Source: Bacillus pumilus
Lineage (GTDB): Bacteria; Bacillota; Bacilli; Bacillales; Bacillaceae
Assembly: GCA_001938995.1 (NCBI GenBank)
Contig: MKZN01000008.1
Span: 78,227 to 142,226, forward strand
DNA: 64,000 nt
Reading direction: 5' to 3'
This document shows positions 1 through 8,184 of this stretch, in pieces. The stretch's first letter is position 1. Each line of letters begins with the position of its first letter. Under the pieces are notes generated by a model, which was given only the letters and a program-made list of their open reading frames with translations, was not told where the DNA came from and did no database searches. The position numbers and the translations under genes are program-made.

Positions 1-434
1 AAGATCTTCAAAAAGGATTTGCGATTGATGAAGAAGCAAACATGATACGTATTGTGAAGAATCAATCGAAACCAGGAAAAGTCCGTCCTAAATCTACATT
101 TGAAATAAACGATCTTTCACTGAAAGACGTACTCCGCGTCGAGGTATTAGAAGATGATATACCGATACCGATTAAAAGCTCATCTGAGAACAGCTTATTT
201 GATGCAGGAACGTCATCAGAAGAGGTTTCGAAGCTTCAATTAAGGATGACAATTAATGATCATCAAGATTCGAGTATCACAACCACCTATATCGATTCTG
301 AATGGCCAATCAATAAAAACAGTGAGGACTATTTAATGGCAAAAGCAAGTGCAGATGATGAATACAATTATATTGATACGTTGCTTAAATCTGATCGTCA
401 ACGAGACCAATCTTCACTGGAAAGTGACCGTTAA
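1..434 (+). CDS. 3' end of an unrecognised gene (5' end outside window)
   Basis: The reading frame is open from the left edge (first full codon at base 3) to the stop at 432-434, so this is the C-terminal part of a longer protein. The visible ~143 residues are acidic and polar, with no membrane segment, no cysteines and no motif that I recognise. An internal ATG at 42 has no ribosome-binding site, so the gene very probably starts upstream of the window. A hairpin terminator follows directly. I cannot assign a function. Confidence 0.7.
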   Translation, partial: DLQKGFAIDEEANMIRIVKNQSKPGKVRPKSTFEINDLSLKDVLRVEVLEDDIPIPIKSSSENSLFDAGTSSEEVSKLQLRMTINDHQDSSITTTYIDSEWPINKNSEDYLMAKASADDEYNYIDTLLKSDRQRDQSSLESDR

Positions 435-439
435 AGAAC

Positions 440-478
440 CAAAAGAGGAATCACCGTTTGATGGGGTTCCTCTTTTCT
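440..478 (+). terminator. Rho-independent terminator
   Basis: The 10-bp perfect stem AAAAGAGGAA (441-450) / TTCCTCTTTT (467-476) follows the stop codon by six bases. Confidence 0.7.
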
Positions 479-601
479 ACGTACATAAACCCCCCCTTTT
501 CTTTGCTCCTGTGATTGAATGTTTTTCTTTAAAAGTGAATAAAGATAGATGACGTATATATGAGAAAATGAATCTAAATGGAGATCACAGGGGGACGAGA
601 T

Positions 602-1783
602 ATGCAAAAGATTGGCCGTGAAGTCTGGATTGAAGTAAATCTTGACGCCATTAAGAGAAATATTCAAGCTTTTCAAGCACATATTCCTAGGAAAAGTAAG
701 ATCATGGCTGTCGTGAAAGCAAATGCCTATGGACACGGTTCAGTTGAGGTGGCGAGACAAGCATTGGAAAGCGGAGCGACTGAATTGGCTGTTGCTAGCT
801 TGGAGGAAGGGATTGTGTTGCGAAAGGCGAAAATTGAAGCGCCCATTCTTGTCCTTGGATTGACCCGGCTCGATTGTGTAAAAAAGGCGGCAGCCTGGAG
901 AATTGACCTATCTGGTCTTTGTGCAGACTGGATCAATCAAGCAAATGCGATTTTAACGAAAGAAGAAAGTCAGCATCAGCTCGGCATTCATGTCAATGTC
1001 GATACGGGGATGGGACGATTAGGCATCCGGACGAAGGAGGAGCTTTTGGAAGCTGTTGAGGCACTTGAAAAGAGTAAATATCTGAGATGGGATGGGGTTT
1101 TTACACATTTCTCAACTGCGGATGAACCAAATCCTGATTTCGCATTGTTTCAACACGACAGATTCATTGATTTTCTGCGTTTTTTGAAAAAAAAAGGGGT
1201 GACATTGCCGACAGTACATATGAACAATACAGCGGCCACCATTGTGTTCCCTACATTTAGCGCTGATATGATCCGGCTTGGCATTGGGCTTTATGGATTG
1301 TATCCGTCGCAATATGTGGAAGACTTGGACGCTGTTCAATTGGAGCCCGCTCTAAGTTTAAAGGCGAGGATTGCCTTTGTGAAGCAAATGATGACAGAGC
1401 CAAGGATGGTAAGTTACGGTGCTACGTATGTGGCGAAGCCTGATGAAGTCATTGCAACCATTCCAATTGGCTATGCTGATGGGTATTCGCGTGCTTTATC
1501 GAACAAAGGGTTCATGCTTTTTCGAGGAAAAAGGGTGCCGATTGCCGGTAGAGTTACGATGGATATGACCATGATTCGATTAGGGGAAATGAAGGCAAGA
1601 CCAGGAGAGGAAGTCGTCATATATGGCCGTCAACAGGACGAAGCGATTTCTGTCGAAGAAATTGCTGAATTGCTCAATACCATTCACTATGAAGTCATCG
1701 CCACCATTAGTCGCCGCGTTCCGCGTTTTTATAAAAGAGGCGGAAAGATTATGAAAATATCGACGCCTATGATGTATGTGTGA
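602..1783 (+). CDS. alr: alanine racemase (Alr)
   Basis: PLP-dependent interconversion of L- and D-alanine, which supplies D-Ala for peptidoglycan. The protein has 393 residues, normal for the family. The N-terminal barrel carries the PLP lysine in VVKANAYGHG (K39), and the C-terminal domain carries the SYGATY block with the second catalytic tyrosine and the GYADGYSR block. I chose the ATG at 602 because AGGGGGA (589-595) lies 6 bases upstream; an in-frame ATG at 578 lacks a ribosome-binding site. Bacilli usually have two racemase genes. The neighbours here (alcohol dehydrogenase, TetR) are not those of B. subtilis alrA or yncD, so I cannot say which paralogue this is. Confidence 0.95.
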   Translation: MQKIGREVWIEVNLDAIKRNIQAFQAHIPRKSKIMAVVKANAYGHGSVEVARQALESGATELAVASLEEGIVLRKAKIEAPILVLGLTRLDCVKKAAAWRIDLSGLCADWINQANAILTKEESQHQLGIHVNVDTGMGRLGIRTKEELLEAVEALEKSKYLRWDGVFTHFSTADEPNPDFALFQHDRFIDFLRFLKKKGVTLPTVHMNNTAATIVFPTFSADMIRLGIGLYGLYPSQYVEDLDAVQLEPALSLKARIAFVKQMMTEPRMVSYGATYVAKPDEVIATIPIGYADGYSRALSNKGFMLFRGKRVPIAGRVTMDMTMIRLGEMKARPGEEVVIYGRQQDEAISVEEIAELLNTIHYEVIATISRRVPRFYKRGGKIMKISTPMMYV

Positions 1784-1806
1784 GTTGAATATCATCTTGC
1801 AGGATA

Positions 1807-1831
1807 GCCCCCTTTGCATAGCATAGGGGGC
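1807..1831 (+). terminator. Terminator-like hairpin between alr and adh
   Basis: GCCCCCT (1807-1813) pairs with AGGGGGC (1825-1831) across an 11-base loop, between two convergent genes. The downstream T tract is weak on the plus strand. Confidence 0.55.
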
Positions 1832-1881
1832 AGATTCATTTCTCTCTCCATATTTCTTCGTTTCTGACGAAAAGTAAATGA

Positions 1882-2994
1882 TTAAGCTTGATACTCTTTA
1901 TCTATTATCACGATTGGCTTAATGGTTAAGCCATTTTTGGAGTCTTCAAAGGCCTGTTCAATGTCTTCTAATTCGTAAAATTTCACAAGTTTTTCTACTG
2001 GAAATTGTCCGTTTTTAAAGAATTTCACTAATTTAGGAATGAATAATTGAGGAACAGCATCGCCCTCTATTACCCCTTTCAATGTAAGCGCGTTTAGCAT
2101 TAAATCGTTAGTCACGTTAAAGGTTAAGTCACGTTTTCCTACGGCGACGGTGGCACAAGTCCCTTTCACACGTAGACAGTGTAGTGCAGCAAGTGTTACT
2201 TCTGGTACACCCGTTGTTTCAAATGAATAATGTGCCCCTTTTCCATCTGTTATTTCCTTAATTTTTTCAGCTGGATTCTCACGCTTACTATTGATGACAT
2301 GGGTTGCGCCCAATTCTTTTGCTAGCTCTAGACGACTGTCATGGATATCGACGGCAATAATTGGATCACAGCCTGCAATTTTTGCGGCCATTAATCCGCT
2401 TAATCCAACAGCACCGGTACCGAACACAACAAGACTTGTCCCTGGCTCTGGGGCAAGCGAGTTTAAGACAGTGCCGCTGCCGGTCATTAAGCCGCAACCG
2501 AATGGACCTAAGTAGCGTAAATCCGTTTCTTTATCTACTTTGACAACGTTTTTCTCATCCACCGTCGCATAAGTACCGAACGATGATTGACCAAAAAATA
2601 GTGATACATCTTGATGATCGTGTGTGTGAAGCGGTGTTTCTTGATGTTTGTTACGACCGGAGAAATTTAATGTCATCATGTTTTCGCATCCGCCCGCATT
2701 CCCATCTAAGCAATTGTCGCAGTGACCGCAGTAGGCAAATCCCAAGACAACGTGGTCACCTTCTTCAACGGTGGTGACATTAGATCCGGTTTTGACGACA
2801 ATACCAGAACCTTCATGACCTAATAAAGCTGGACGCGGTACAGGTAGCGTGCCATCCAATACTGTGGCATCCGTATGACAGACCCCAGTTGCAATGATTT
2901 TGACCAGCACTTCATCTGCTTTTGGATCATCGAGTAACAAAGTTTGTTTTTCAAAATCTTTTTCATTTGTTGTGACCATCGCTTGAATTTCCAT
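1882..2994 (-). CDS. Zn-dependent, NAD-linked alcohol dehydrogenase (AdhB/class III type)
   Basis: Medium-chain dehydrogenase of 370 residues, probably oxidising alcohols or reducing aldehydes with NAD(H). The catalytic zinc ligand block GVCHTDATVLDG is near residue 40 and GHEGSGIV near residue 63. The structural zinc cysteines are in CGHCDNCLDGNAGGC, and the Rossmann motif GTGAVGLSG is in the middle. The ATG at 2994 has AGGG eight bases upstream; a GTG one codon earlier is also possible. It is divergently transcribed from a TetR-family gene that probably controls it, and the 210-bp spacer carries repeated TTTTGT motifs. The exact substrate cannot be read from sequence. Confidence 0.9.
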   Translation of the reverse strand: MEIQAMVTTNEKDFEKQTLLLDDPKADEVLVKIIATGVCHTDATVLDGTLPVPRPALLGHEGSGIVVKTGSNVTTVEEGDHVVLGFAYCGHCDNCLDGNAGGCENMMTLNFSGRNKHQETPLHTHDHQDVSLFFGQSSFGTYATVDEKNVVKVDKETDLRYLGPFGCGLMTGSGTVLNSLAPEPGTSLVVFGTGAVGLSGLMAAKIAGCDPIIAVDIHDSRLELAKELGATHVINSKRENPAEKIKEITDGKGAHYSFETTGVPEVTLAALHCLRVKGTCATVAVGKRDLTFNVTNDLMLNALTLKGVIEGDAVPQLFIPKLVKFFKNGQFPVEKLVKFYELEDIEQAFEDSKNGLTIKPIVIIDKEYQA

Positions 2995-3049
2995 CACATA
3001 TGCCCTCGCTTTTTATATAGTATGATATTCTAATAAAGATAGATAAAAT

Positions 3050-3076
3050 GTCACAAAACTTTCATTTTTTTGTGAC
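3050..3076. promoter_or_regulatory. Candidate TetR operator (inverted repeat)
   Basis: GTCACAAAA (3050-3058) and TTTTGTGAC (3068-3076) form a perfect 9-bp inverted repeat in the adh/tetR divergent spacer. Related AACRATTTTGT words recur near 3125 and 3155. The link to the TetR protein is inference from position. Confidence 0.5.
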
Positions 3077-3207
3077 TCAAGTTGATTGTAGAATGAAAAA
3101 AAGTTTGTTTCAATCAGCAAAAAAACGATTTTGTATAGGTTTTCAACATAAAAACAATTTTGTGTCATTAGTCAACATTTCTTAAAAAGTGTCTAAGGAG
3201 GGTGTAC

Positions 3208-3810
3208 ATGATCAGAAAAGAGGATCGCCGTGTTGAACGAACAAAGGATACACTACGCCAAACGTTTAAAAACCTAGTAGGTGAAAAAGGATATTCTCAT
3301 GTGAAAGTGAAGGATATTGTCGAAAAAGCAAACTACAATCGTACGACGTTTTATGTCCATTACGAGAGTAAAGATGAACTCGCAGCAGATGTTATTCAAA
3401 GAGAAATGGCTCACTTTGAATATGAATTTTGCAAGCCGACGCGTGAAAATCCGCTTCTTGATTTAACACGTATGAAACCAGATGGCACGGATGTGTTTCA
3501 ATATATTGTCGACAATCGTGACTATTACGACCTATTAGTGATGGAAGACCGTATTCCTCATATTCAAGAACAATTACTTAGGAAACTACAATATATTTTT
3601 CAACATAAAATGTCGTTTGTGAGTGATGAATATACAGAAATCAATGACAGCTATGTTATCCAATATCGTTCCTACGGCATCTTTGGTTTTATCCTTGAAT
3701 GGATTAGAAATGACTACAATGCGTCACCTTCAGAAATGGCACGCCGTATTATCAATCTATTACATATTCAATCTTCACTTATGATTCATCTTAAAGAGGA
3801 GGGACAATGA
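3208..3810 (+). CDS. TetR/AcrR-family transcriptional regulator
   Basis: A 200-residue one-domain-plus-sensor repressor. The N-terminal helix-turn-helix has the TetR signature: KVKDIVEKANYNRTTFYVHY at roughly residues 33-52, followed by SKDELAADV. The C-terminal ligand domain is unassigned. The start is the ATG at 3208, five bases after AAGGAGGG (3195-3202); an in-frame GTG two codons earlier overlaps that ribosome-binding site. Divergent orientation and a shared promoter region suggest control of the alcohol dehydrogenase and of itself. Confidence 0.88.
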   Translation: MIRKEDRRVERTKDTLRQTFKNLVGEKGYSHVKVKDIVEKANYNRTTFYVHYESKDELAADVIQREMAHFEYEFCKPTRENPLLDLTRMKPDGTDVFQYIVDNRDYYDLLVMEDRIPHIQEQLLRKLQYIFQHKMSFVSDEYTEINDSYVIQYRSYGIFGFILEWIRNDYNASPSEMARRIINLLHIQSSLMIHLKEEGQ

Positions 3811-4060
3811 ATTGAAGCTATGTTGTGATTGAAGATATTCTTTATTTTTTCGTAGTACTCTATATGTGTCAGACCTAATGAAACTATTTAGGCGAAAATT
3901 CAATTGGTGGGAGCAACGGTTTGCTAGGATCTTATCGAAGAAAATTAGTGTATCAATCCATTTATCTAGAATATTTAATCAAAAATACCCGTAAATAGTA
4001 AACTTTGTTAAAGATAGAACGATAAAAGAGAGGAGTCTAATGTTAGGGAGGAATGAAAAA

Positions 4061-5680
4061 ATGAAAAAAAGTTTTTTATTATTTGTCATGATGTTCTTCT
4101 TAATGAGTATGTTTAGTTCATTCAATGCAAGTGCAACTAATGGAACTGGTTGGACAAAACGTGCTGATTTACCAGAAGAACGTGTTAATGCTGGTGTAGG
4201 AGTGGTTGATGGGAAAATTTATGTGTTTGGTGGAGCAAGTGAAAAAAGAAAATTAAAGAACCAGATGTATATGTATGATCCTAAGAAAGATGTTTGGACA
4301 GAAAAAGCACCAATGCCTAGAAATAGAGCAGGTGGTACTTATGCCACAGTAGGGAAAAAGATTTATGCAATTGGTGGGGTCAATGAAGAGACTCAAGTAG
4401 CTTTTAACACAATAGACGTATATGATACAGAACTTGATCAGTGGGCAGAAGAACCAATTCAGATGCCAAGAGGTCCAGTATATACACCAAATTATCGAAA
4501 GGGCACTTTAAACGCAGTCGCAATAAATGAGAAAATATATATATTGTCTCATATAAACACTTATAGAGATAATTTTTACCGATATGACACAATAACGGGT
4601 GAATGGGAGAAGCTCAATTCAACATCAATACCTTCTCGACATGGAGGAGTCCTATCTGCATCTGAAGGCAAAGTGATTTTTGCCGGTGGAGAAAATTACA
4701 TTGGTCGTTCGAAAGAAACGAATTTATATCAGTATGATATTGAAACAGACAGATGGAAGAGATCTCCTGATATTCATTTAACAACAACTACAATTGAGCC
4801 TTCTTATGAAACGTTCAATGGAAAACTTTTTGTTATCGGTGGCCAACTGCATGCTAAAGATTCAAAGCCATTGCTAAAACAGATTCAGATATTCAATCCA
4901 GAAAAGGGTCAATTTAAAAATTCAAAATATGATTTGCCAGAAGGAAGAGTGTCATCTGTTGCAGCAGTTGTCGATGATCAATTATATGTTATTGGTGGAC
5001 GTAACTATCACTATAATCCGCCTCATCTAGATGTAAAAAGTGATTTCAGGTCAGTAATTTCAATCCCATTAAAAGACTTACAGATAACTGAAGATGAAAT
5101 AATTCCTGATGATGATACATCCGAAGAACCAAAGGATCAAGACGGCACAACTCCAGGTGACGGCACAACGGAAGAACCAAAAGATCAAGATGGCACAAAG
5201 CCAGATGACGGCACAACGGAAGAACCAAAAGATCAAGATGGCACAAAGCCAGGTGACGGCACAACGGAAGAACCAAAAGATCAAGATGGAACAAAGCCAG
5301 GTGACGGCACAACGGAAGAACCAAAAGATCAAGATGGAACAAAGCCAGGTGACGGCACAACAGAAGAACCAAAAGATCAAGATGGAACAAAGCCAGGTGA
5401 CGGCACAACAGAAGAACCAAAAGATCAAGACGGCATAAAGCCTGATGAAGAAACTGGAAAAGGTATTCTTTCAATTACCATGATCAACGGATTACAAAAG
5501 GATTATCTGCTTTCAATGAAAGAGATCAATGATTTTCTAAGTTGGTATAAAGAAAGAAGTTTTGGAATTGGATTGAATTTCTTTGAAATTAATGATGAAC
5601 ATAACAAAGGTCCTTTTACAACTAAAAAAGATTATGTAGTGTATCCAAATATTTTAATGTTTGATATCAAGCAATATTGA
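4061..5680 (+). CDS. Secreted Kelch-repeat protein with Asp/Glu-rich tandem repeats
   Basis: A signal peptide (MKKSFLLFVMMFF, then ANASAT-like cleavage near residue 26) is followed by about six Kelch blades. These show the GG...YD...W...MPxxR pattern, for example VFGGASEKRK and AIGGVNEE. The fold should be a beta-propeller exported to the surface or medium. Residues ~351-462 are seven 16-residue units (TTEEPKDQDGTKPGDG), a flexible acidic linker. The last ~75 residues (INDFLSWYKERS, NKGPFTTKKDYVVYPNILMF) form a C-terminal domain that I recognise from other secreted Bacillus and Paenibacillus proteins but cannot name. The ATG at 4061 has AGGGAGG nine bases upstream; the alternative ATG at 4040 also has AGGAG. 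Function is unknown; a role in adhesion is only a guess. Confidence 0.85.
   Translation: MKKSFLLFVMMFFLMSMFSSFNASATNGTGWTKRADLPEERVNAGVGVVDGKIYVFGGASEKRKLKNQMYMYDPKKDVWTEKAPMPRNRAGGTYATVGKKIYAIGGVNEETQVAFNTIDVYDTELDQWAEEPIQMPRGPVYTPNYRKGTLNAVAINEKIYILSHINTYRDNFYRYDTITGEWEKLNSTSIPSRHGGVLSASEGKVIFAGGENYIGRSKETNLYQYDIETDRWKRSPDIHLTTTTIEPSYETFNGKLFVIGGQLHAKDSKPLLKQIQIFNPEKGQFKNSKYDLPEGRVSSVAAVVDDQLYVIGGRNYHYNPPHLDVKSDFRSVISIPLKDLQITEDEIIPDDDTSEEPKDQDGTTPGDGTTEEPKDQDGTKPDDGTTEEPKDQDGTKPGDGTTEEPKDQDGTKPGDGTTEEPKDQDGTKPGDGTTEEPKDQDGTKPGDGTTEEPKDQDGIKPDEETGKGILSITMINGLQKDYLLSMKEINDFLSWYKERSFGIGLNFFEINDEHNKGPFTTKKDYVVYPNILMFDIKQY
5111..5446 (+). repeat. 48-bp in-frame tandem repeat (7 units)
   Basis: Seven 48-bp units begin at 5111, 5159, 5207, 5255, 5303, 5351 and 5399 inside the Kelch gene. 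The inner units are nearly identical at DNA level; the first and last are degenerate. All six frames stay open across it, which creates false long antisense ORFs. Confidence 0.97.
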
Positions 5681-5752
5681 TTTTCATTTTACAAAAGTGT
5701 TAAAATAAGGATTAAGGTCATAAATAAAATAGATATTTTTTAAAAAGTCTGC

Positions 5753-5779
5753 TAAACATCCTATAATCATATCCGATAA
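5753..5779 (+). promoter_or_regulatory. SigD promoter of flagellin gene 1
   Basis: TAAA (5753-5756), 15 bases, then TCCGATAA (5772-5779) matches the flagellar sigma-D consensus TAAA-N15-GCCGATAT. Confidence 0.88.
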
Positions 5780-5822
5780 TAGAATTGTCAGGGTTGATAG
5801 CCCTAGAATTAAGGACTTTTTT

Positions 5823-5860
5823 CAGACAAGGACGTCTGTCAGGTCCCAAACACATGGAGG
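5823..5860 (+). promoter_or_regulatory. CsrA-type leader of flagellin gene 1
   Basis: CAGAC (5823-5827) and GTCTG (5834-5838) form a hairpin exposing GGA in its loop. ACAAGGACGT (5826-5835) is close to the known CsrA target ACARGGAUGU. A second GGA is in the ribosome-binding site GGAGG (5856-5860). This is the two-site layout known for B. subtilis hag. Confidence 0.7.
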
Positions 5861-5869
5861 TAATAGGAA

Positions 5870-6727
5870 ATGAGAATTAACCACAATATCGCAGCACTTA
5901 ACACATTAAACCGTTTGTCTTCAAACAACGCTGCTAGCCAAAAGAACATGGAGAAACTTTCTTCTGGTCTTAAAATCAACCGTGCAGGAGATGACGCAGC
6001 AGGTCTTGCAATCTCTGAAAAAATGCGTGGACAAATCCGCGGATTAGAAATGGCGTCTAAAAACGCACAAGACGGAATCTCTCTTATCCAAACTGCTGAA
6101 GGCGCATTGACTGAAACTCATTCAATCCTTCAACGTGTTCGTGAACTAGTTGTTCAAGCTGGAAACACTGGTACACAAGATACAGATGACCTTCAATCTA
6201 TCCAAGACGAAATCAGTGCTTTAAAAGAAGAAATTGGTGGAGAAACTGGAAGCAAAGGGATTGCTGACCGTACTCAATTTAACGGTAAAAATCTATTAGA
6301 TGGTAGTGAAGCTGCTGGATTTACATTCCAAATTGGTGCTAATGGTGGTCAACAATTAACTGTAACGATTGCCAGTATGAAAGCAAGTGATTTAGGAGAC
6401 GCTACTGTTAAGGTTAGTGCTGTTGATGTAACAGATTTTGCTACTACAGCTTTCGATGCTCAACTTGCTGGAATTGATGAAGCAATCAAACAAGTTTCTG
6501 GTGAACGTTCTAAGCTTGGAGCAGTACAAAACCGTCTAGAGCACACAATCAACAACCTTGGTGCTTCTGGTGAAAACTTAACAGCGGCTGAGTCTCGTAT
6601 CCGTGACGTTGACATGGCGAAAGAAATGAGTGAGTTCACAAAGAACAACATTCTTTCTCAAGCTTCTCAAGCAATGCTTGCACAAGCGAACCAACAGCCA
6701 CAAAACGTTCTTCAATTACTACGTTAA
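5870..6727 (+). CDS. hag: Flagellin, copy 1
   Basis: Structural subunit of the flagellar filament, 285 residues (B. subtilis Hag has 304). It has the conserved N-terminal D0/D1 coiled-coil region (MRINHNIAALNTLNRLS, LSSGLKINRAGDDAAGLAIS) and C-terminal region (ESRIRDVDMAKEMSEF, ending VLQLLR), with a short variable centre at about residues 130-205. GGAGG lies 9 bases before the ATG. The gene is preceded by a SigD promoter and a CsrA-like leader and followed by its own terminator, so it is a complete transcription unit. The first ~250 bp and the whole leader are identical to copy 2, showing recent duplication or gene conversion. Confidence 0.97.
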   Translation: MRINHNIAALNTLNRLSSNNAASQKNMEKLSSGLKINRAGDDAAGLAISEKMRGQIRGLEMASKNAQDGISLIQTAEGALTETHSILQRVRELVVQAGNTGTQDTDDLQSIQDEISALKEEIGGETGSKGIADRTQFNGKNLLDGSEAAGFTFQIGANGGQQLTVTIASMKASDLGDATVKVSAVDVTDFATTAFDAQLAGIDEAIKQVSGERSKLGAVQNRLEHTINNLGASGENLTAAESRIRDVDMAKEMSEFTKNNILSQASQAMLAQANQQPQNVLQLLR

Positions 6728-6729
6728 TG

Positions 6730-6756
6730 AAAAGCCCCTTAATGGGGCTTTTTATT
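6730..6756 (+). terminator. Rho-independent terminator of flagellin 1
   Basis: AGCCCC (6733-6738) / GGGGCT (6744-6749) followed by a T run. Confidence 0.85.
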
Positions 6757-6923
6757 GTTAATGGATAACTTGATGTAAAGTGTCCTTTTTACTTAAATGG
6801 TGAATCATTGAAGTATGTAGTCTTTTTAGATGGAACAATTATGAAAGACATATCGGGTGTTTTATTGACAACTAATCTGTGAATACAGATAGATAAATTG
6901 AGAAATAAAACTTAAAATAATGC

Positions 6924-6950
6924 TAAACATCCTATAATCATATCCGATAA
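6924..6950 (+). promoter_or_regulatory. SigD promoter of flagellin gene 2
   Basis: TAAA (6924-6927), 15 bases, TCCGATAA (6943-6950). The sequence is identical to the promoter of copy 1. Confidence 0.88.
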
Positions 6951-6993
6951 TAGAATTGTCAGGGTTGATAGCCCTAGAATTAAGGACTTTTTT

Positions 6994-7031
6994 CAGACAA
7001 GGACGTCTGTCAGGTCCCAAACACATGGAGG
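6994..7031 (+). promoter_or_regulatory. CsrA-type leader of flagellin gene 2
   Basis: Exact copy of the leader of flagellin 1, offset by 1171 bp: GGA-loop hairpin at 6994-7009 and GGAGG at 7027-7031. Confidence 0.7.
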
Positions 7032-7040
7032 TAATAGGAA

Positions 7041-7898
7041 ATGAGAATTAACCACAATATCGCAGCACTTAACACATTAAACCGTTTGTCTTCAAACAAC
7101 GCTGCTAGCCAAAAGAACATGGAGAAACTTTCTTCTGGTCTTAAAATCAACCGTGCAGGAGATGACGCAGCAGGTCTTGCAATCTCTGAAAAAATGCGTG
7201 GACAAATCCGCGGATTAGAAATGGCGTCTAAAAACGCACAAGACGGAATCTCTCTTATCCAAACTGCTGAAGGCGCATTGACTGAAACACATTCAATCCT
7301 TCAACGTGTTCGTGAACTAGTTGTTCAAGCTGGAAACACTGGTACACAAGATACAGATGATCTTCAATCTATCCAAGACGAAATCAAAGCTTTAAAAGAA
7401 GAAATTGGTGGAGAAGCTGGAAGTGAAGGTATTGCTGACCGTACTCAATTTAACGGTAAAAATTTATTAGATGGTAGTCAAGCTGCTGGATTTACATTCC
7501 AAATTGGTGCTAATGGTGGTCAACAATTAACTGTAACCATTAACAGCATGAAAGCAAGTGATTTAGGAGATGGAACAGTTAGTGTTAGTGATATCGATGT
7601 AACAGATTTTGCTAATACAGATTTCGATGCTCAACTTGCTGGAATTGATGAAGCAATCAAATTAGTTTCTGGTGAACGTTCTAAACTTGGTGCAGTACAA
7701 AACCGTCTAGAGCACACAATCAACAACCTTGGTGCATCTGGTGAAAACTTAACAGCTGCTGAGTCTCGTATCCGTGACGTAGACATGGCGAAAGAAATGA
7801 GTGAGTTCACAAAGAACAACATTCTTTCTCAAGCTTCTCAAGCAATGCTTGCACAAGCGAACCAACAGCCACAAAACGTACTTCAATTATTACGTTAA
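7041..7898 (+). CDS. hag: Flagellin, copy 2
   Basis: A 285-residue flagellin that differs from copy 1 at about two dozen positions, almost all in the central variable region (about residues 115-215). For example, it has SDIDVTDFANTDFD where copy 1 has SAVDVTDFATTAFD. The D0/D1 ends are the same. It has its own SigD promoter, leader hairpin and terminator. Conserved ends with a diverged middle suggest gene conversion between copies or selection on the exposed surface. Confidence 0.97.
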   Translation: MRINHNIAALNTLNRLSSNNAASQKNMEKLSSGLKINRAGDDAAGLAISEKMRGQIRGLEMASKNAQDGISLIQTAEGALTETHSILQRVRELVVQAGNTGTQDTDDLQSIQDEIKALKEEIGGEAGSEGIADRTQFNGKNLLDGSQAAGFTFQIGANGGQQLTVTINSMKASDLGDGTVSVSDIDVTDFANTDFDAQLAGIDEAIKLVSGERSKLGAVQNRLEHTINNLGASGENLTAAESRIRDVDMAKEMSEFTKNNILSQASQAMLAQANQQPQNVLQLLR

Positions 7899-7900
7899 TG

Positions 7901-7927
7901 AAAAGCCCCTTAATGGGGCTTTTTTTT
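7901..7927 (+). terminator. Rho-independent terminator of flagellin 2
   Basis: AGCCCC / GGGGCT stem followed by eight T. Confidence 0.85.
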
Positions 7928-8069
7928 ATGCTCTTTTCCTTCGACATTTTCCTACTTCAATGATTCTTAAACCCCCTGTTAATTCACGAAAATAGACCTT
8001 TAATTTTGGTATACTCTAGCGAAACGATCATAATGAATGAGTCCTTTTCCTTATTTATCCCTTTTTTGT

Positions 8070-8096
8070 TAAACATATTCCATTAAGGTTCGATAA
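8070..8096 (+). promoter_or_regulatory. SigD promoter of flagellin gene 3
   Basis: TAAA (8070-8073), 15 bases, TTCGATAA (8089-8096). The flanks differ from those of copies 1 and 2. Confidence 0.8.
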
Positions 8097-8141
8097 TTGG
8101 ATTGTAAGGCTTACAAAAAAATTCTATTTTAGAACTTTTGG

Positions 8142-8175
8142 GCATGGATGTCTAAATGTTTCAAACACATGGAGG
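8142..8175 (+). promoter_or_regulatory. CsrA-type leader of flagellin gene 3
   Basis: GGGCA-TGGA-TGTCT forms a short hairpin with GGA in the loop, and ACACATGGAGGT contains the ribosome-binding site. The sequence differs from copies 1 and 2 but the layout is conserved. Confidence 0.55.
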
Positions 8176-8184
8176 TCATAGGAA

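Noticed and set aside
5111..5446. Regular 48-bp units as a possible CRISPR array
   Set aside because: Units are contiguous with no spacers, in frame with a coding sequence, and no cas genes are near.
5046..5474. Long antisense ORFs (116-142 codons) opposite the Kelch gene
   Set aside because: They are produced by the 48-bp repeat, which is free of stops in every frame. The products are low-complexity Leu/Cys/Trp repeats without ribosome-binding sites.
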